From the NCBI GenBank assembly GCA_021413735.1, contig JAIOPV010000245.1, positions 1 through 64,000 on the forward strand: a stretch of 64,000 nucleotides of DNA. The letters are read 5' to 3'. The number at the start of each line of letters is the position of its first letter. Position 1 is the first letter of the stretch. Below are positions 9,037-18,405 of the stretch, piece by piece. A program made the translations under genes and the position numbers. The stretch comes from Planctomycetota bacterium (GTDB lineage: Bacteria; Planctomycetota; Planctomycetia; Gemmatales; Gemmataceae). Under the pieces are notes generated by a model. That model was not told where the DNA came from and did not search any database. It saw nothing but the letters and a program-made list of their open reading frames with translations.

Positions 9037-9630
9037 ATGGAAGACAACAGAAACCACAAACAGAAAAACCGAGAGATGAAACAGATGACCCCGAAAACCG
9101 AACAAGAAACTCACCGACAACGAGATCCAGAAGAAGACAAAACCGCAATCTCCCATCGGTCAGACGCACCGAGCAAACCCGAGGATGCCTGGTCACCTTG
9201 CCAGGCATCTTCACTCTCCCGGAGCCGAGAGGAGTCACATACCCCAGTACTCCGACACGACGGACCGAACATCAACCCGTCGCCGGTCACCAACCCCGAC
9301 AGAAACTACTCCGTCCACGTCCGAGGCGTTCCCGCCAGTGCATGGCGGAACGCCAGACAGTGCGCCCTCTTGTCGGGTGTCAGCTTCAAGGACTTTGTCA
9401 TCCACCTGCTCCAAACAAGCAACCCTATCCGCGTCGGTGCGGCCGGTAACGGCCGCCAGGACACAACCCTGCCGATCACGGATGCGGACAACCCGGCGAA
9501 CGGCACAGCCATCGCACCAACAGACCAGATCCACCCGGACCACGACGATGCCGACGTGGGTGACGGACCACGTCCTCGCGGACAAAATCCGGCACCAACC
9601 CCGCGTCACGGTCGGGCGGAACCCCTGTGA
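9037..9630 (+). CDS. Ribbon-helix-helix-like protein (paralogue of the 2288 gene)
   Basis: The product of ~197 aa has a long hydrophilic N-terminus rich in Lys, Gln and Glu. A core NYSVHVRGVPASAWRNAR plus SFKDFVIHLL follows, matching the core of the protein at 2288-2554 in pattern and spacing. The C-terminus is disordered. Such proteins usually bind DNA as dimers. The start is uncertain: ATG 9037 or ATG 9076 (the latter after GAGAG) are both reasonable. Two copies of one regulator type in a single block suggest a mobile element with its own control circuits. Confidence 0.5.
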   Translation: MEDNRNHKQKNREMKQMTPKTEQETHRQRDPEEDKTAISHRSDAPSKPEDAWSPCQASSLSRSREESHTPVLRHDGPNINPSPVTNPDRNYSVHVRGVPASAWRNARQCALLSGVSFKDFVIHLLQTSNPIRVGAAGNGRQDTTLPITDADNPANGTAIAPTDQIHPDHDDADVGDGPRPRGQNPAPTPRHGRAEPL

Positions 9631-9771
9631 CCCGAACGACAAACCGGCCGCCCGCACAAGACCTTCGGTCCACCTGTGCCAGCGGCCGTGCCCAACGCGA
9701 GACCCACGAATAACGCCCTGCCCACGCCGCAGCAAAGCCGAACCGATCCCAACCTTACCAAGGAGAACAGA

Positions 9772-10353
9772 ATGTCGAACTCAAAGACCGCAAACAACGC
9801 CAACACCAAGTCAGCACCGAAACTTCAACCGTCCCAGGCGGCCGAGGCCCTCCGAAAGCACCTGGGCAAAGCCTACGCCACCCGCAGCCGAGGATGGAAG
9901 TACTTCAACAAGGAGCGACCGTTTCTGATCGCCGATCCAGACCCGGGTGACACCTGGAAGTGGTTGATTTCCGCGGCCGTGCTCGACACAAACCCCCTGA
10001 GCCTCGCCCTGGTTATCCAGAGTGTTCCCCAAAGTCCGACAATGGTCGAATACGCCGGATCACTCAGCGGAGAGGTGAAACCGAAGAAGGACCACGCCAC
10101 CTTCGTGCTCGTGCTCCCACCGGACGACACAGCCGCCATCAGAAAACTTGCCGGGATGATCCGAAAAGTCGAGACCACCAAATGGCGGTGGCTCTCAACA
10201 AAAGCGGCCGATGCCCTGACCAAACTCGCCAACCACCTGGGCACCCTGCCGCCCGCCCCTGGCGGAGAGGCGGCTCCGACCCCGCCCCCGATCCCCAAGC
10301 CGTCCCCACCAGCATCGAAGTCGAAGCCCAGCGATTCAGCAGGGTGTAAGTAG
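9772..10353 (+). CDS. Hypothetical protein, 193 aa, with Pro-rich tail
   Basis: ATG 9772 follows AAGGAG at 9760-9765. The N-terminus is Asn/Lys/Thr-rich, followed by a folded-looking segment (SQAAEALRKHLGKAYATRSR to LIADPDPGDTWKW) and an Ala/Pro/Lys tail. No motif was recognised. It is the last gene of the + strand block and is followed by a strong hairpin at 10441. Confidence 0.65.
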   Translation: MSNSKTANNANTKSAPKLQPSQAAEALRKHLGKAYATRSRGWKYFNKERPFLIADPDPGDTWKWLISAAVLDTNPLSLALVIQSVPQSPTMVEYAGSLSGEVKPKKDHATFVLVLPPDDTAAIRKLAGMIRKVETTKWRWLSTKAADALTKLANHLGTLPPAPGGEAAPTPPPIPKPSPPASKSKPSDSAGCK

Positions 10354-10440
10354 TCCCGCCCTGCGGGGTGACCCTAACCGGCCACCCGCACAGCAAAACG
10401 GTGCCTGCTCGCCCGAGCCCGAGAGCCGGAAGACAGGAAC

Positions 10441-10469
10441 GGCGGGTCAAGCCCCAGGCTCGACCCGCC
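10441..10469. terminator. Bidirectional-looking terminator hairpin
   Basis: GGCGGGTC (10441-10448) pairs with GACCCGCC (10462-10469), and AGCC (10450-10453) pairs with GGCT (10457-10460) inside. It lies between two convergent genes (ending at 10353 on + and 10486 on -). The T-run is short. Confidence 0.6.
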
Positions 10470-10485
10470 TTCATGAGTAGCTCAT

Positions 10486-11151
10486 TTAACCACGAAAGGA
10501 TTGAACGAGATGGGAAACGACTTCAGCGGAGGAGTGCGGGGAGCTACGCAACCAGGACGTGAGCTCCCTGTACTCCCGGAGGAAATCGTCCGCGAACGTG
10601 TCGGTGCCAGGAAGCTTGCCGCTGGGAGAAAGGCTGACCAACTCGGCGCCAGCTTTAACTGCGGCCCGAGCGAGGAGGTACATGTTGTGCAAGTACCGGG
10701 CGTAGTGAAACGGCACCCGGGAGTCCCGTCCGGAATCAGGGCGGAACCCGACCATCACTTTGAATACTTCGCGGGGGTTACTGTACTGGGTAACAACGGA
10801 CCAACTCCTCAGGTGGTTGAGGACGAGGTCAGCGTCCGTGGCCGGTCGCTTGAGGGCTTCGCTGGTCCACTTGACCAGGTGTCCGTCGAAAACCTGAGAT
10901 CTGTTCTGTAGTACCCGATCCCAGGAATCAGCAACGTCGTACCAGCACGGGTCCCGCTGGTTCTTCCAGTCAGGGTTCCGGGGTTCGGCAGCAAGGTGGA
11001 GCCGGAGGTCGGAAACAAGCTTCGCGACGAAGTGATCCAGGTTGGGATCAGAAGTTGACGCCCGAACGACGGAAGTCGGAGACCCCAGGTGTAGGGCGGG
11101 GACTGCTGTGACGGCGGTCTGAGCGATAAACTGACGACGTGTGGTTTTCAC
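10486..11151 (-). CDS. Tat-exported hypothetical protein
   Basis: From GTG 11151 the 221-aa product begins VKTTRRQFIAQTAVTAVPAL, a twin-arginine (TRRQFI) signal followed by a short hydrophobic stretch and small residues. It should therefore be exported folded to the periplasm. The mature part (HFVAKLVSDLRLHLAAEPRN and onward) shows no recognised catalytic motif. The frame is open further upstream to ATG 11256, but a Tat signal is normally at the very N-terminus, which favours GTG 11151. It stands alone on the - strand. Confidence 0.6.
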   Translation of the reverse strand: MKTTRRQFIAQTAVTAVPALHLGSPTSVVRASTSDPNLDHFVAKLVSDLRLHLAAEPRNPDWKNQRDPCWYDVADSWDRVLQNRSQVFDGHLVKWTSEALKRPATDADLVLNHLRSWSVVTQYSNPREVFKVMVGFRPDSGRDSRVPFHYARYLHNMYLLARAAVKAGAELVSLSPSGKLPGTDTFADDFLREYRELTSWLRSSPHSSAEVVSHLVQSFRG

Positions 11152-11882
11152 GTTGGGTACCGAGGTTTCAGGCTTGGGGAAATCAGCGTTCACGCACTTG
11201 AATTGTCGGGGATCCCTTGCAAACTTCGAGGAACTCGTCATCCCGGCCGCAACCAAGCGACGGGTTTCAATTGCTCCCCTTGGCTTTCACCCGTTTCAGC
11301 AGCGACACCGCTACCCGCCGGAGCAAGGCAAGGTTGGCACCCGCGTTGAAATCGTGGGTGTGACCTCTCGTCCCACGAAACGCATACCGAGGATACAGGC
11401 AGTCCATTCTCGATTCCCCAATCACCGCGAATCAACTCCGCGATCTGCTACGATCCCTCCCCTGGCATTCAGCACACCCGTCCCGCTTCACTCCAACCCA
11501 ACAACCACATCGCCATACCCGTCGCCGCCTCCAACCGTTGTTGGGTTCCACCAAATTCGAGGACCTGTGAATGCGATTTCCGGTAAGAGGCAACGCCCGC
11601 TGCCACGTCGAGACCGTCATTCCAATTGAGCGAAGAAGGTTGCTGCAAACCATATCGAGAAAGGTCATCTGGTGTGGCAGGAGTGCGGGAAGAGATGCGT
11701 CGACAGTAGGCCAATGAACGAGGGGAGAGGTTGCATCCTGTCTGCGGACGGGAAACCCGGGAATTTCACTTGACCTCGACTGCGGATCGCGGCTTCCATG
11801 GTTGCCACCTGGTATGACAGCCGCTGGACTCTCAATCGCTTTCGAGTTGCCCGCCGTCACCCCCACGGTTACGCTCGACTGC
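11152..11882. other. Intergenic region, divergent
   Basis: This separates the - strand Tat protein from the + strand ECF sigma gene. Frames exist on both strands but none has a ribosome-binding site or recognisable product. Nothing else was recognised. Confidence 0.4.
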
Positions 11883-12437
11883 ATGTCCGAACTGACTCGC
11901 CTCCTCGATGCCGCCGCGACCGGTGATCGCCAGGCCGCCGCAGACCTCCTCCCCCTCGTCTACGACGAGTTGCGAAAGCTCGCGGCCGTGAGGATGGCAA
12001 CTGAAGCCCCCGGCCAGACACTTCAACCCACCGCCCTCGTCCATGAAGCGTACCTTCGGCTGATTGGCCCGGCCGACGAGAGCCGTTGGGAGAACCGCGG
12101 CCACTTCTTCGCCGCTGCCGCAGAAGCTATGCGCCGTATCCTGGTAGATGTCGCCCGCCGGAAACGCCGAGAAAAACACGGAGGCCAACTCAAACGAGTC
12201 AAACTCCCCGACGTCTCTACCCGCGATCCAGACGATCGGCTCCTTGCGCTCGACGATGCCCTCACCCAACTCGCCGCAGAAGATCAGATTGCTGCCCGGG
12301 TAGTGGAATTCCGCCAGTTCGCCGGCCTGGGCCACGACGCGATCGCCTCAGCTCTCGGAATCACCGTGTACGCCGCCCGTCAGAAGTGGACCTACGCCCG
12401 AGCCTGGCTGCGGAACGCGATTTCGGACGATTCCTGA
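11883..12437 (+). CDS. ECF-type RNA polymerase sigma factor (planctomycete class)
   Basis: The 184-aa product (MSELTRLLDAAATGDRQAAA) has a region 2 with LVYDELRKLAAVRM and the AYLRLIG / WENRGHFFAAAAEAMRRILV segment typical of planctomycete ECF sigma factors. The region 4 helix-turn-helix (FAGLGHDAIASALGITVYAA) recognises the -35 element. This ECF class is characteristically encoded beside a Ser/Thr kinase, as here: the kinase gene starts 66 bases downstream on the same strand. Kinase-controlled activation is therefore likely by analogy. The start at ATG 11883 fits the usual N-terminus of the family. Confidence 0.88.
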   Translation: MSELTRLLDAAATGDRQAAADLLPLVYDELRKLAAVRMATEAPGQTLQPTALVHEAYLRLIGPADESRWENRGHFFAAAAEAMRRILVDVARRKRREKHGGQLKRVKLPDVSTRDPDDRLLALDDALTQLAAEDQIAARVVEFRQFAGLGHDAIASALGITVYAARQKWTYARAWLRNAISDDS

Positions 12438-12503
12438 TTGTTTTCGACAGCCGCAGTCCGGAACGACGCATTGATGGGTGAAGCCACCTGTTGGAGGACT
12501 GAA

Positions 12504-15500
12504 ATGCCGACCGACCCCGCCCGCGCACAAGCCGTATTCCTCGCCGTCGCCGAGGTTACCGATCCGGCCGCCCGAGCATTGTTTCTCGCCGAAGCCTGCG
12601 GCCGCGACCTGGAGTTGAAGGCCCGCGTCGAGGCCCTGCTCCGGGCGCATGACCAGGCGGACAGTTTGCTCGACGCCCCGCTCGTCGTCCCACGAGATCC
12701 GTACAACGCCGCCACTCGTGACTTCTCGCCCCTAAACCCGGACGCCGCGGCCTCGCAGGTCCCGGACGGCCTAGACCCGGCGGCCGACCGCGAGTCGTTC
12801 GCGTTCCTGTCCCCGTCCACCCGCCCCGACTCGCTCGGCCGAATCGGCCACTACGAGGTACTGCAAGTCCTCGGCAAGGGCGGGTTCGGGATCGTCTTCC
12901 GCGCCTTCGACGAGCAACTGCACCGACTCGTGGCGATCAAGGTGATGAACCCGGAGATGGCCGCCACGTCGCCGCCGCGGAAGCGATTCTTGCGGGAGGC
13001 TCGGTCCGCCGCGGCGGTCAAGCACGAGAACGTCGTGCAGGTATACAGCGTCGAGGAACAGCCGCTGCCCTACATGGTGATGGAGTACGTTGAGGGCCAG
13101 ACGCTCCAGGATAAGCTCGACGCGGGCGGACCGCTGAACGTTCTCGACATCCTGCATCTGGGCCGGCAAATGGCCAGCGGCCTGACCGCCGCACACGCGC
13201 AATACCTCATCCACCGCGACATCAAGCCGAGCAACATCCTGATCGAGGCGGGAGCCGATCAGAAGGTGAAGATCACCGACTTTGGCCTGGCCAGGGCGGC
13301 CGACGACGCCACCCTGACGCGCACCGGAGTCATCTGCGGAACACCGATGTTCATGGCACCGGAACAGGCCCACGGGGCGGCACTGGACCACCGCACCGAC
13401 CTGTTCAGCCTGGGGAGTGTGCTCTACCAGATGACCAGCGGCCGACCGCCCTTCCGCGCCCCGACCGCGATTGCCGTTCTCAGGCGGGTGACCGACGAGT
13501 CGCCGCGTCCCATCCGGGAAATTATCCCCGAAGTCCCCGACTGGCTCTGTGCGATCATCGCGAAGCTGCAAGCCAAGGAACCCGGTGCCCGATTCCAGTC
13601 CGCGAAGGAGGTCGCGGACCTGTTGGCACGGTGCCAGACGAGTCTGCAGCAGCACGGTCGGGTCGAGCTGCCCTTCGACCCTCTGCCGTTCCTGTCGGTG
13701 CCACCCAAGACGACGACGCCCGATCCATCCGCGGTCGAGATCGCCCCGAAGAAATCAGCCCCTCTGCCGGAAGCCCACGCCCCGCGCCGACACCGCTGGT
13801 CAGCGGCAGCGGCCGTTCTCGTCGCCGTGTTCGCTGGATTGGGCATGACCGAGGCGACAGGCGTCACGAACGTCCGCGGCACGGTCGTTCGCCTGTTTTC
13901 GCCCGACGGCACGCTGGTCGTGGAAGTGGACGACCCAGGCGTGAGCGTGAGCATCGACGGCGAGGAGATGGTCATCACCGGGACGGGGGTCAAAGAAATT
14001 CGCCTCAAGCCCGGCCAGTACAAGGTGCTGGCCAGCAAGGGCGGCAAACCGGTGATGCAGGAACTCGTGACCGTAGCCAGGAATGGCCGGCAGGTGGTGC
14101 GAGTCCACCGAGAGGCAATGGCCGGAGAGATCGACACTTGGCTCCAGTCCACGACCGCTTTGCCCACGGCGAAGCAGGTCGAAGCCGTCACCAAGAAATT
14201 AAAGGAATTGAACCCAAAATTCGACGGCCAACTCAAGTACATCGTCGAAGGGGGCGCGGTATCACAACTCGAAATGTCGGCGATGGGTGTCACCGACATC
14301 TCCCCCCTGCGGGCCTTCAGCGGGCTGAAGCAGTTGAGTTGCCCCGGGCCCTGGAACCAACACGCCGAGCTCTCCGACCTGACGCCGTTAACGGGCATGA
14401 AACTCGTCAAGTTGAACTGCTCCAATACAAGTGTCTCGGATCTGACGCCACTAATGAACTCCGAACTCGTAATGTTAAATTGCAATTCTACGAACGTCAT
14501 CGACTTGACAGCGTGTCGAACGATGAAGCTGGAAGAACTCTACTGCTGTGAGACGCCCGTCGCCGATCTTTCCCCGCTCAAGGGAATGCGCTTGAAGAAG
14601 TTGTACTGTGCTTGCAGGGCGATTTCCGACCTATCGCCCCTTCAGGGCATGCCCTTGCGGTCGCTCGGCTGCGATGGCTCGCGAGTGACCGACCTGACAC
14701 CTCTGCAAGGAATGGGACTCACGGAACTTTCACTCTACCATTGCCGCGTGAAAGATCTGACACCAATCCAAGGGATGAAGCTAACGGCATTGGTCGGCGA
14801 AGGTCCCGTTTCGGACTTCAATCCGCTCAAGGGCATGCCGCTCCAGTCACTGATATGGTGGGGAGTCGATCTGGGGCGCGATGCTGCGTTTCTGCGGGAG
14901 ATCAAGACCCTTGAGTCGATCAACTCCAAGCCGGCGGCAGTTTTCTGGAAGGAGATTGACTCTGCCAAGGCGGCCACGTCGGTCGATGAGGCCTGGCTCC
15001 AGTCCGTGGCCGCTCTGTCTACGGCAAAGCAAGTGGAAGCAGTGGCCAAGAAACTGAAGGAACTGAACCCCGATTTCGACGGCAAGCTCACGCACGCGGC
15101 TGAAGGCGGCGTGGTGACACAACTCGAAATGTCGGCGGTCGGCGTGACCGACCTGTCGCCGTTGCGGGCCTTTCGCGGGCTGAAAGAACTCCGTTGCCGA
15201 GGCGAGTGGGGTAAGCCATCCGTGGTACTGGCCGATCTGTCACCGCTCAGTGGCATGAAACTCACCCTGTTGGACTGTGCTCATACAAGTGTCTCGGACT
15301 TGACGCCGCTCAAGAACTCTGAACTTGTGATATTGAATGTTGACACCACACGAATTGTTGACTTGACACCGCTTCGGAAGACCAGGTTGGAGGAACTGAA
15401 TCTGACCGCAACACCGTTCATTGATCTATCGCAGCTAAAGGGAATGCCATTGAAGAAGTTGTCGTTCGGTGCGACGGCGATTAACGACCTCTCGCCACTG

Positions 15501-15830
15501 GCGGGGATGAAACTGCAGAGATTGGATTGCGGTGGCACAGGCATATCGAACTTGACGCCCCTGAGAGGCATGGAACTGACGGAACTGTATCTGTTCCGCT
15601 CGCGTGTGTCGGACCTGTCCCCGCTCAAGGGCATGAAACTGAAAACGCTGGTATGTAGTGGCACGCGTGTGTCAGACCTGTCGCCGGTCAAAGATATGCC
15701 CCTCCGCGAGCTGAGTTGCGAATTCAAGCCAGAGCGGGATACTGAGATTCTGCGGAGCATCAAGACACTGGAGCAGATCAATTTCAAACCCGCGGCCGAG
15801 TTCTGGAAGGAAGTAGGCCAAAAAAAGTAG
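12504..15830 (+). CDS. Membrane Ser/Thr protein kinase with PEGA-like domain and duplicated leucine-rich repeats
   Basis: ATG 12504 follows TTGGAGGACT. A conserved N-terminal domain (about 1-60) precedes a kinase domain at about 113-375. The kinase shows the Gly loop LGKGGFGIVF, VAIKVM, the catalytic loop HRDIKPSN (near 237), DFGLAR and APEQ, so it should be active. One membrane helix lies near 431-452 (AAAVLVAVFAGLG), placing the kinase in the cytoplasm. Outside, a PEGA-like beta domain (VSVSIDGEE...) leads into repeats of the form DLSPLKGMPLKKL. The ~280-residue module starting D-x-W-L-Q-S occurs twice in tandem. The neighbouring ECF sigma factor is the probable partner. The ligand of the repeats is unknown. 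Confidence 0.88.
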   Translation: MPTDPARAQAVFLAVAEVTDPAARALFLAEACGRDLELKARVEALLRAHDQADSLLDAPLVVPRDPYNAATRDFSPLNPDAAASQVPDGLDPAADRESFAFLSPSTRPDSLGRIGHYEVLQVLGKGGFGIVFRAFDEQLHRLVAIKVMNPEMAATSPPRKRFLREARSAAAVKHENVVQVYSVEEQPLPYMVMEYVEGQTLQDKLDAGGPLNVLDILHLGRQMASGLTAAHAQYLIHRDIKPSNILIEAGADQKVKITDFGLARAADDATLTRTGVICGTPMFMAPEQAHGAALDHRTDLFSLGSVLYQMTSGRPPFRAPTAIAVLRRVTDESPRPIREIIPEVPDWLCAIIAKLQAKEPGARFQSAKEVADLLARCQTSLQQHGRVELPFDPLPFLSVPPKTTTPDPSAVEIAPKKSAPLPEAHAPRRHRWSAAAAVLVAVFAGLGMTEATGVTNVRGTVVRLFSPDGTLVVEVDDPGVSVSIDGEEMVITGTGVKEIRLKPGQYKVLASKGGKPVMQELVTVARNGRQVVRVHREAMAGEIDTWLQSTTALPTAKQVEAVTKKLKELNPKFDGQLKYIVEGGAVSQLEMSAMGVTDISPLRAFSGLKQLSCPGPWNQHAELSDLTPLTGMKLVKLNCSNTSVSDLTPLMNSELVMLNCNSTNVIDLTACRTMKLEELYCCETPVADLSPLKGMRLKKLYCACRAISDLSPLQGMPLRSLGCDGSRVTDLTPLQGMGLTELSLYHCRVKDLTPIQGMKLTALVGEGPVSDFNPLKGMPLQSLIWWGVDLGRDAAFLREIKTLESINSKPAAVFWKEIDSAKAATSVDEAWLQSVAALSTAKQVEAVAKKLKELNPDFDGKLTHAAEGGVVTQLEMSAVGVTDLSPLRAFRGLKELRCRGEWGKPSVVLADLSPLSGMKLTLLDCAHTSVSDLTPLKNSELVILNVDTTRIVDLTPLRKTRLEELNLTATPFIDLSQLKGMPLKKLSFGATAINDLSPLAGMKLQRLDCGGTGISNLTPLRGMELTELYLFRSRVSDLSPLKGMKLKTLVCSGTRVSDLSPVKDMPLRELSCEFKPERDTEILRSIKTLEQINFKPAAEFWKEVGQKK
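14133..15824 (+). repeat. Tandem duplication of an LRR module inside the kinase gene
   Basis: Two head-to-tail copies, about 14133-14980 and 14985-15824, encode the same order: a W-L-Q-S segment, KQVEAV-KKLKELNP, a QLEMSA-GVTD block, then runs of DL(S/T)PL-GM leucine-rich repeats, ending in a ...TLE-IN-KPAA-FWKE segment. Their clear similarity at protein level suggests a fairly recent duplication within the gene. Confidence 0.8.
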
Positions 15831-16103
15831 ACCGAGATACCCGACCCGATCGCCGCGCCGCCGAGCAGGTGCTGCGGGTCGGCAACCTTCAGATAGCCGC
15901 CGCCCTGCCACGCTGCCGAATCGCGTGGGACGAAGGAATGATTGGCCCGACCACCGCCCCTGCTGGAAAACCATGAACCGAGCAGGCGACGACAACGCGA
16001 GACCCATCGTGCCGACTGAGGTGTTCCGCCTGGCGGTTACGACAACAACCGCTGTTACGTTGAAACCCGAGTTCCCGGACTCGAACTCGACACCGACTAC
16101 CTA

Positions 16104-16436
16104 GTGACGACAAAGTCACGGGCCGAACTTGTAGCCCTCAGGACCTGGTTGAAGGAACACGGTCACCCGCCCCTGCGACGCGTACGCAACCCCGTCCTGT
16201 CTCCGCTCTGGGCGCACGACGCGGCGGTCCTCGCCGAGTTCGACCGCGAGTTCCCCACTGCTGCCGAGAACGGTGGCAATTCACCGTTCGTCGATTCAAC
16301 ACCCGACGACGTTCACGTCCTGTACCACATCGCTCCCGATCAGTCGTCGTACCGCTCCCTTGAGGAGCTCCCGTCACTCACACTCCTGGAACTATTCCGT
16401 GAACCAAAACGCCCGCGAAAGCCCCGACGGGGCTGA
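16104..16436 (+). CDS. Hypothetical protein, 110 aa
   Basis: GTG 16104 starts a small basic/acidic mixed protein (MTTKSRAELVALRTWLKEHG) ending in a run of Arg/Lys. No family was recognised. It is convergent with the defence operon, whose last gene ends at 16590, and no clear ribosome-binding site is seen, so the gene call itself is uncertain. Confidence 0.4.
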   Translation: MTTKSRAELVALRTWLKEHGHPPLRRVRNPVLSPLWAHDAAVLAEFDREFPTAAENGGNSPFVDSTPDDVHVLYHIAPDQSSYRSLEELPSLTLLELFREPKRPRKPRRG

Positions 16437-16589
16437 AATGCCATGCTCGTGCGTGCGTCTCCCTCCGCCAGGATAGGGCAGCCATATCGACTCGCGAAAG
16501 GTTCTGGAACTTAGTCCCACGATCTTATCGAATGGTTTGTCCGCTAATGTGGAGCGGCTGAAGCGCATCCTATTACTATTACAGTATTA

Positions 16590-17252
16590 TCACTGCTCCC
16601 TCTCAATGCTCCTCAGTTCCTTCAAAAACCAAGACCGGCCTAACAGCTCCCGAAGGTGGTTCACTTTCCGGTTGTGACACCGACCGAGCCGACGGCCGCT
16701 TCCGCACGGACAGGCTCGCTTGTTCGCAAACCGACGGCGTAGGGATGCGACCCGAACAAACTCCAGGGCGGATACTCTGTCCGACGCTCCGAACAGTGAT
16801 GCGAAGTGTTGCAGCAGCCCCTCGTTGCCGTGTTCGAGTTCGCCAAACGGCATTCGCTTGTGCGCTGTGAAATAGGTGTGACCAAACAGATATGGGATCA
16901 GAATTCGCTCAACGAATGTGATTAGCGTTGGCGATTGCACGAGCAAAAGTCGGAGTTCTGTCCTGGCACCAAGGCAAAGCAGATCGCCTTCGAGTTTGTG
17001 GAATGTTGGGGCAATCCGCCCCCCTGTCTCACGTGCTGTCGGTGTTCTGCGGGGAAAGTCTGAAGGCACTCGCAGTTCGACTTCGTACTGATCCTCAAAC
17101 GTCAGGCCGTTAAGGTCCGCAGCTCGGAAATGAAGTTCTCCAGCGAGAACCAGATCATCGTTCGTCGATGGTGCGATGCGAAGGCCCGGGTATCGCAGGA
17201 GAGTATCCTGCAACCGCCACCGGGCGTAAAGCTCACGGGGTGTATCAGCCAT
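16590..17252 (-). CDS. E2-like ubiquitin-conjugating protein with C-terminal SEC-C zinc motif (CBASS-associated)
   Basis: The 220-aa protein has an E2/UBC-like domain: a strand pattern YEVELRVPSDFPRRTP, then FHKLEGDLLCLG, with C93 in the place of the E2 active-site cysteine and H85 a few residues before it, as in CBASS E2 domains. A SEC-C zinc motif, CPCGSGRRLGRCH (C181, C183, C192, H193), is attached at the C-terminus. It overlaps the CD-NTase gene by 8 bases, so the two are translationally coupled. In short type II CBASS a stand-alone E2 acts on the CD-NTase. Here the E1 and a triple Ubl are encoded in the same operon, so it may accept from that E1 (inference). SEC-C may tether it to nucleic acid or ribosome-associated partners. 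Confidence 0.75.
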   Translation of the reverse strand: MADTPRELYARWRLQDTLLRYPGLRIAPSTNDDLVLAGELHFRAADLNGLTFEDQYEVELRVPSDFPRRTPTARETGGRIAPTFHKLEGDLLCLGARTELRLLLVQSPTLITFVERILIPYLFGHTYFTAHKRMPFGELEHGNEGLLQHFASLFGASDRVSALEFVRVASLRRRFANKRACPCGSGRRLGRCHNRKVNHLRELLGRSWFLKELRSIEREQ

Positions 17253-18405
17253 CGTTGCCCCATGGCTTTGGTGCTGACGGGATGATCAAACTTGGTGCTG
17301 TGCGGGCAACGGCCGGAGCACTCGGCGAACGTGGCGTGAACTCTCGAAGCTCGTCCAGGGTAAGGTCCACTCGGAAAATCTTCCGCACCTCAAGACCGAC
17401 GGTGTTCCCTCGCAGAATTTCCGGGAGGCGAGCGATGTCCGCCGTAACGGCCTCATGCCAGGTCCAAAAGTTCTTTTCAAGCCGAGGGTCGCGAGACCAT
17501 TTGTCCGCGTAATCCTCGAACGGATCGGCAGGGTTGGGAACTCGCGGCTTCTGCTGCCGAACGAACGTACCCATGCGGGTAACAATGTTCGTGATCGCAG
17601 CGAGCAGGTCGGATTCACCGCTGTAGGCACGCGCCGCGAGATTCGTGATGACCATAGAAATCGGCGCGAGGTCACGATCGTTTCGGAACATTACGTCGCG
17701 GTGACGCTTCAGGATCTGGATGCTCCTCTGAAGCGTTGTCTTCCATTCGTACGACGGCACGTCCTCGATTGAGGCTTGTGCACGTCCTTCGAGCAGACTC
17801 GAAGACCGACCGAGTGCGACGCGTGACTCGAAGAAGTGGGCGAACCCGCGAGGATTACTACTCGTCCACAATCGAGAGGGCGTATGGTACTGTGGGTGCT
17901 TGCGATCTGTAATCGCGATTGCGCGGTTGGCCCAATCGGACTGCACCCCGGCACCGACCAACCGACGAACGACATCGGGGTCCTCGGGGACGCAGGGCAG
18001 TGTGTCCAGGTGAAAGCCGACCTCGTCCGCGTACTGAAGTCGCCAGCACCGGTTGTGCTCCTCCACCGGGGCCAGCATCCCGTTCGCCTTGGCGTAACCT
18101 TTGATCTCTTCCCCGTAGAGTCGCTTCAACTCGACTTGCGTGATGTCACCCTTGGTCAAAGCCCGGAGCAAGCACACGTTGTCGAGGTCGAAGTCGTCCT
18201 TCTCGTTCAGCGGACGAATCACCGTCCCGTAGCGGAACGACCCTTGGGGGCGGATGTCGGGGGCGAAACCCCGCACGAGCGATGCTGGGCGGTGTAGCCA
18301 CTCGCCAAGCGACTTGTGCCGGGCGGCGGCCTTCTCGTAGTAGGATTTTGGCACGTCGAGGTGCTCGACGACCATCGCTAGCAGCCGGTTCAATTCAGTG
18401 TTCAT
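17245..18405 (-). CDS. CBASS CD-NTase (cGAS/DncV-like nucleotidyltransferase)
   Basis: The 386-aa protein from ATG 18405 has the nucleotidyltransferase signature QGSFRYGTVIRP (G55, S56) followed by DDFDLD (D71/D73/D75) and a third acidic site in GFHLDTLP (D134). This is the DNA polymerase beta-type core of bacterial CD-NTases, which make cyclic oligonucleotide second messengers on phage infection. Its start overlaps the Cap5 stop as ATGA, and its stop overlaps the E2 gene. The C-terminus ends in small and basic residues (PSLIIPSAPKPWGNDG); in Cap2-containing CBASS the CD-NTase C-terminus is the conjugation site, so this tail is of interest. The nucleotide product cannot be predicted from what is visible. 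Confidence 0.85.
   Translation of the reverse strand: MNTELNRLLAMVVEHLDVPKSYYEKAAARHKSLGEWLHRPASLVRGFAPDIRPQGSFRYGTVIRPLNEKDDFDLDNVCLLRALTKGDITQVELKRLYGEEIKGYAKANGMLAPVEEHNRCWRLQYADEVGFHLDTLPCVPEDPDVVRRLVGAGVQSDWANRAIAITDRKHPQYHTPSRLWTSSNPRGFAHFFESRVALGRSSSLLEGRAQASIEDVPSYEWKTTLQRSIQILKRHRDVMFRNDRDLAPISMVITNLAARAYSGESDLLAAITNIVTRMGTFVRQQKPRVPNPADPFEDYADKWSRDPRLEKNFWTWHEAVTADIARLPEILRGNTVGLEVRKIFRVDLTLDELREFTPRSPSAPAVARTAPSLIIPSAPKPWGNDG

Noticed and set aside
11141-11629. Plus-strand frame between the Tat protein and the ECF sigma gene
   Set aside because: Low-complexity Ser/Pro/Thr/Arg composition and no ribosome-binding site.
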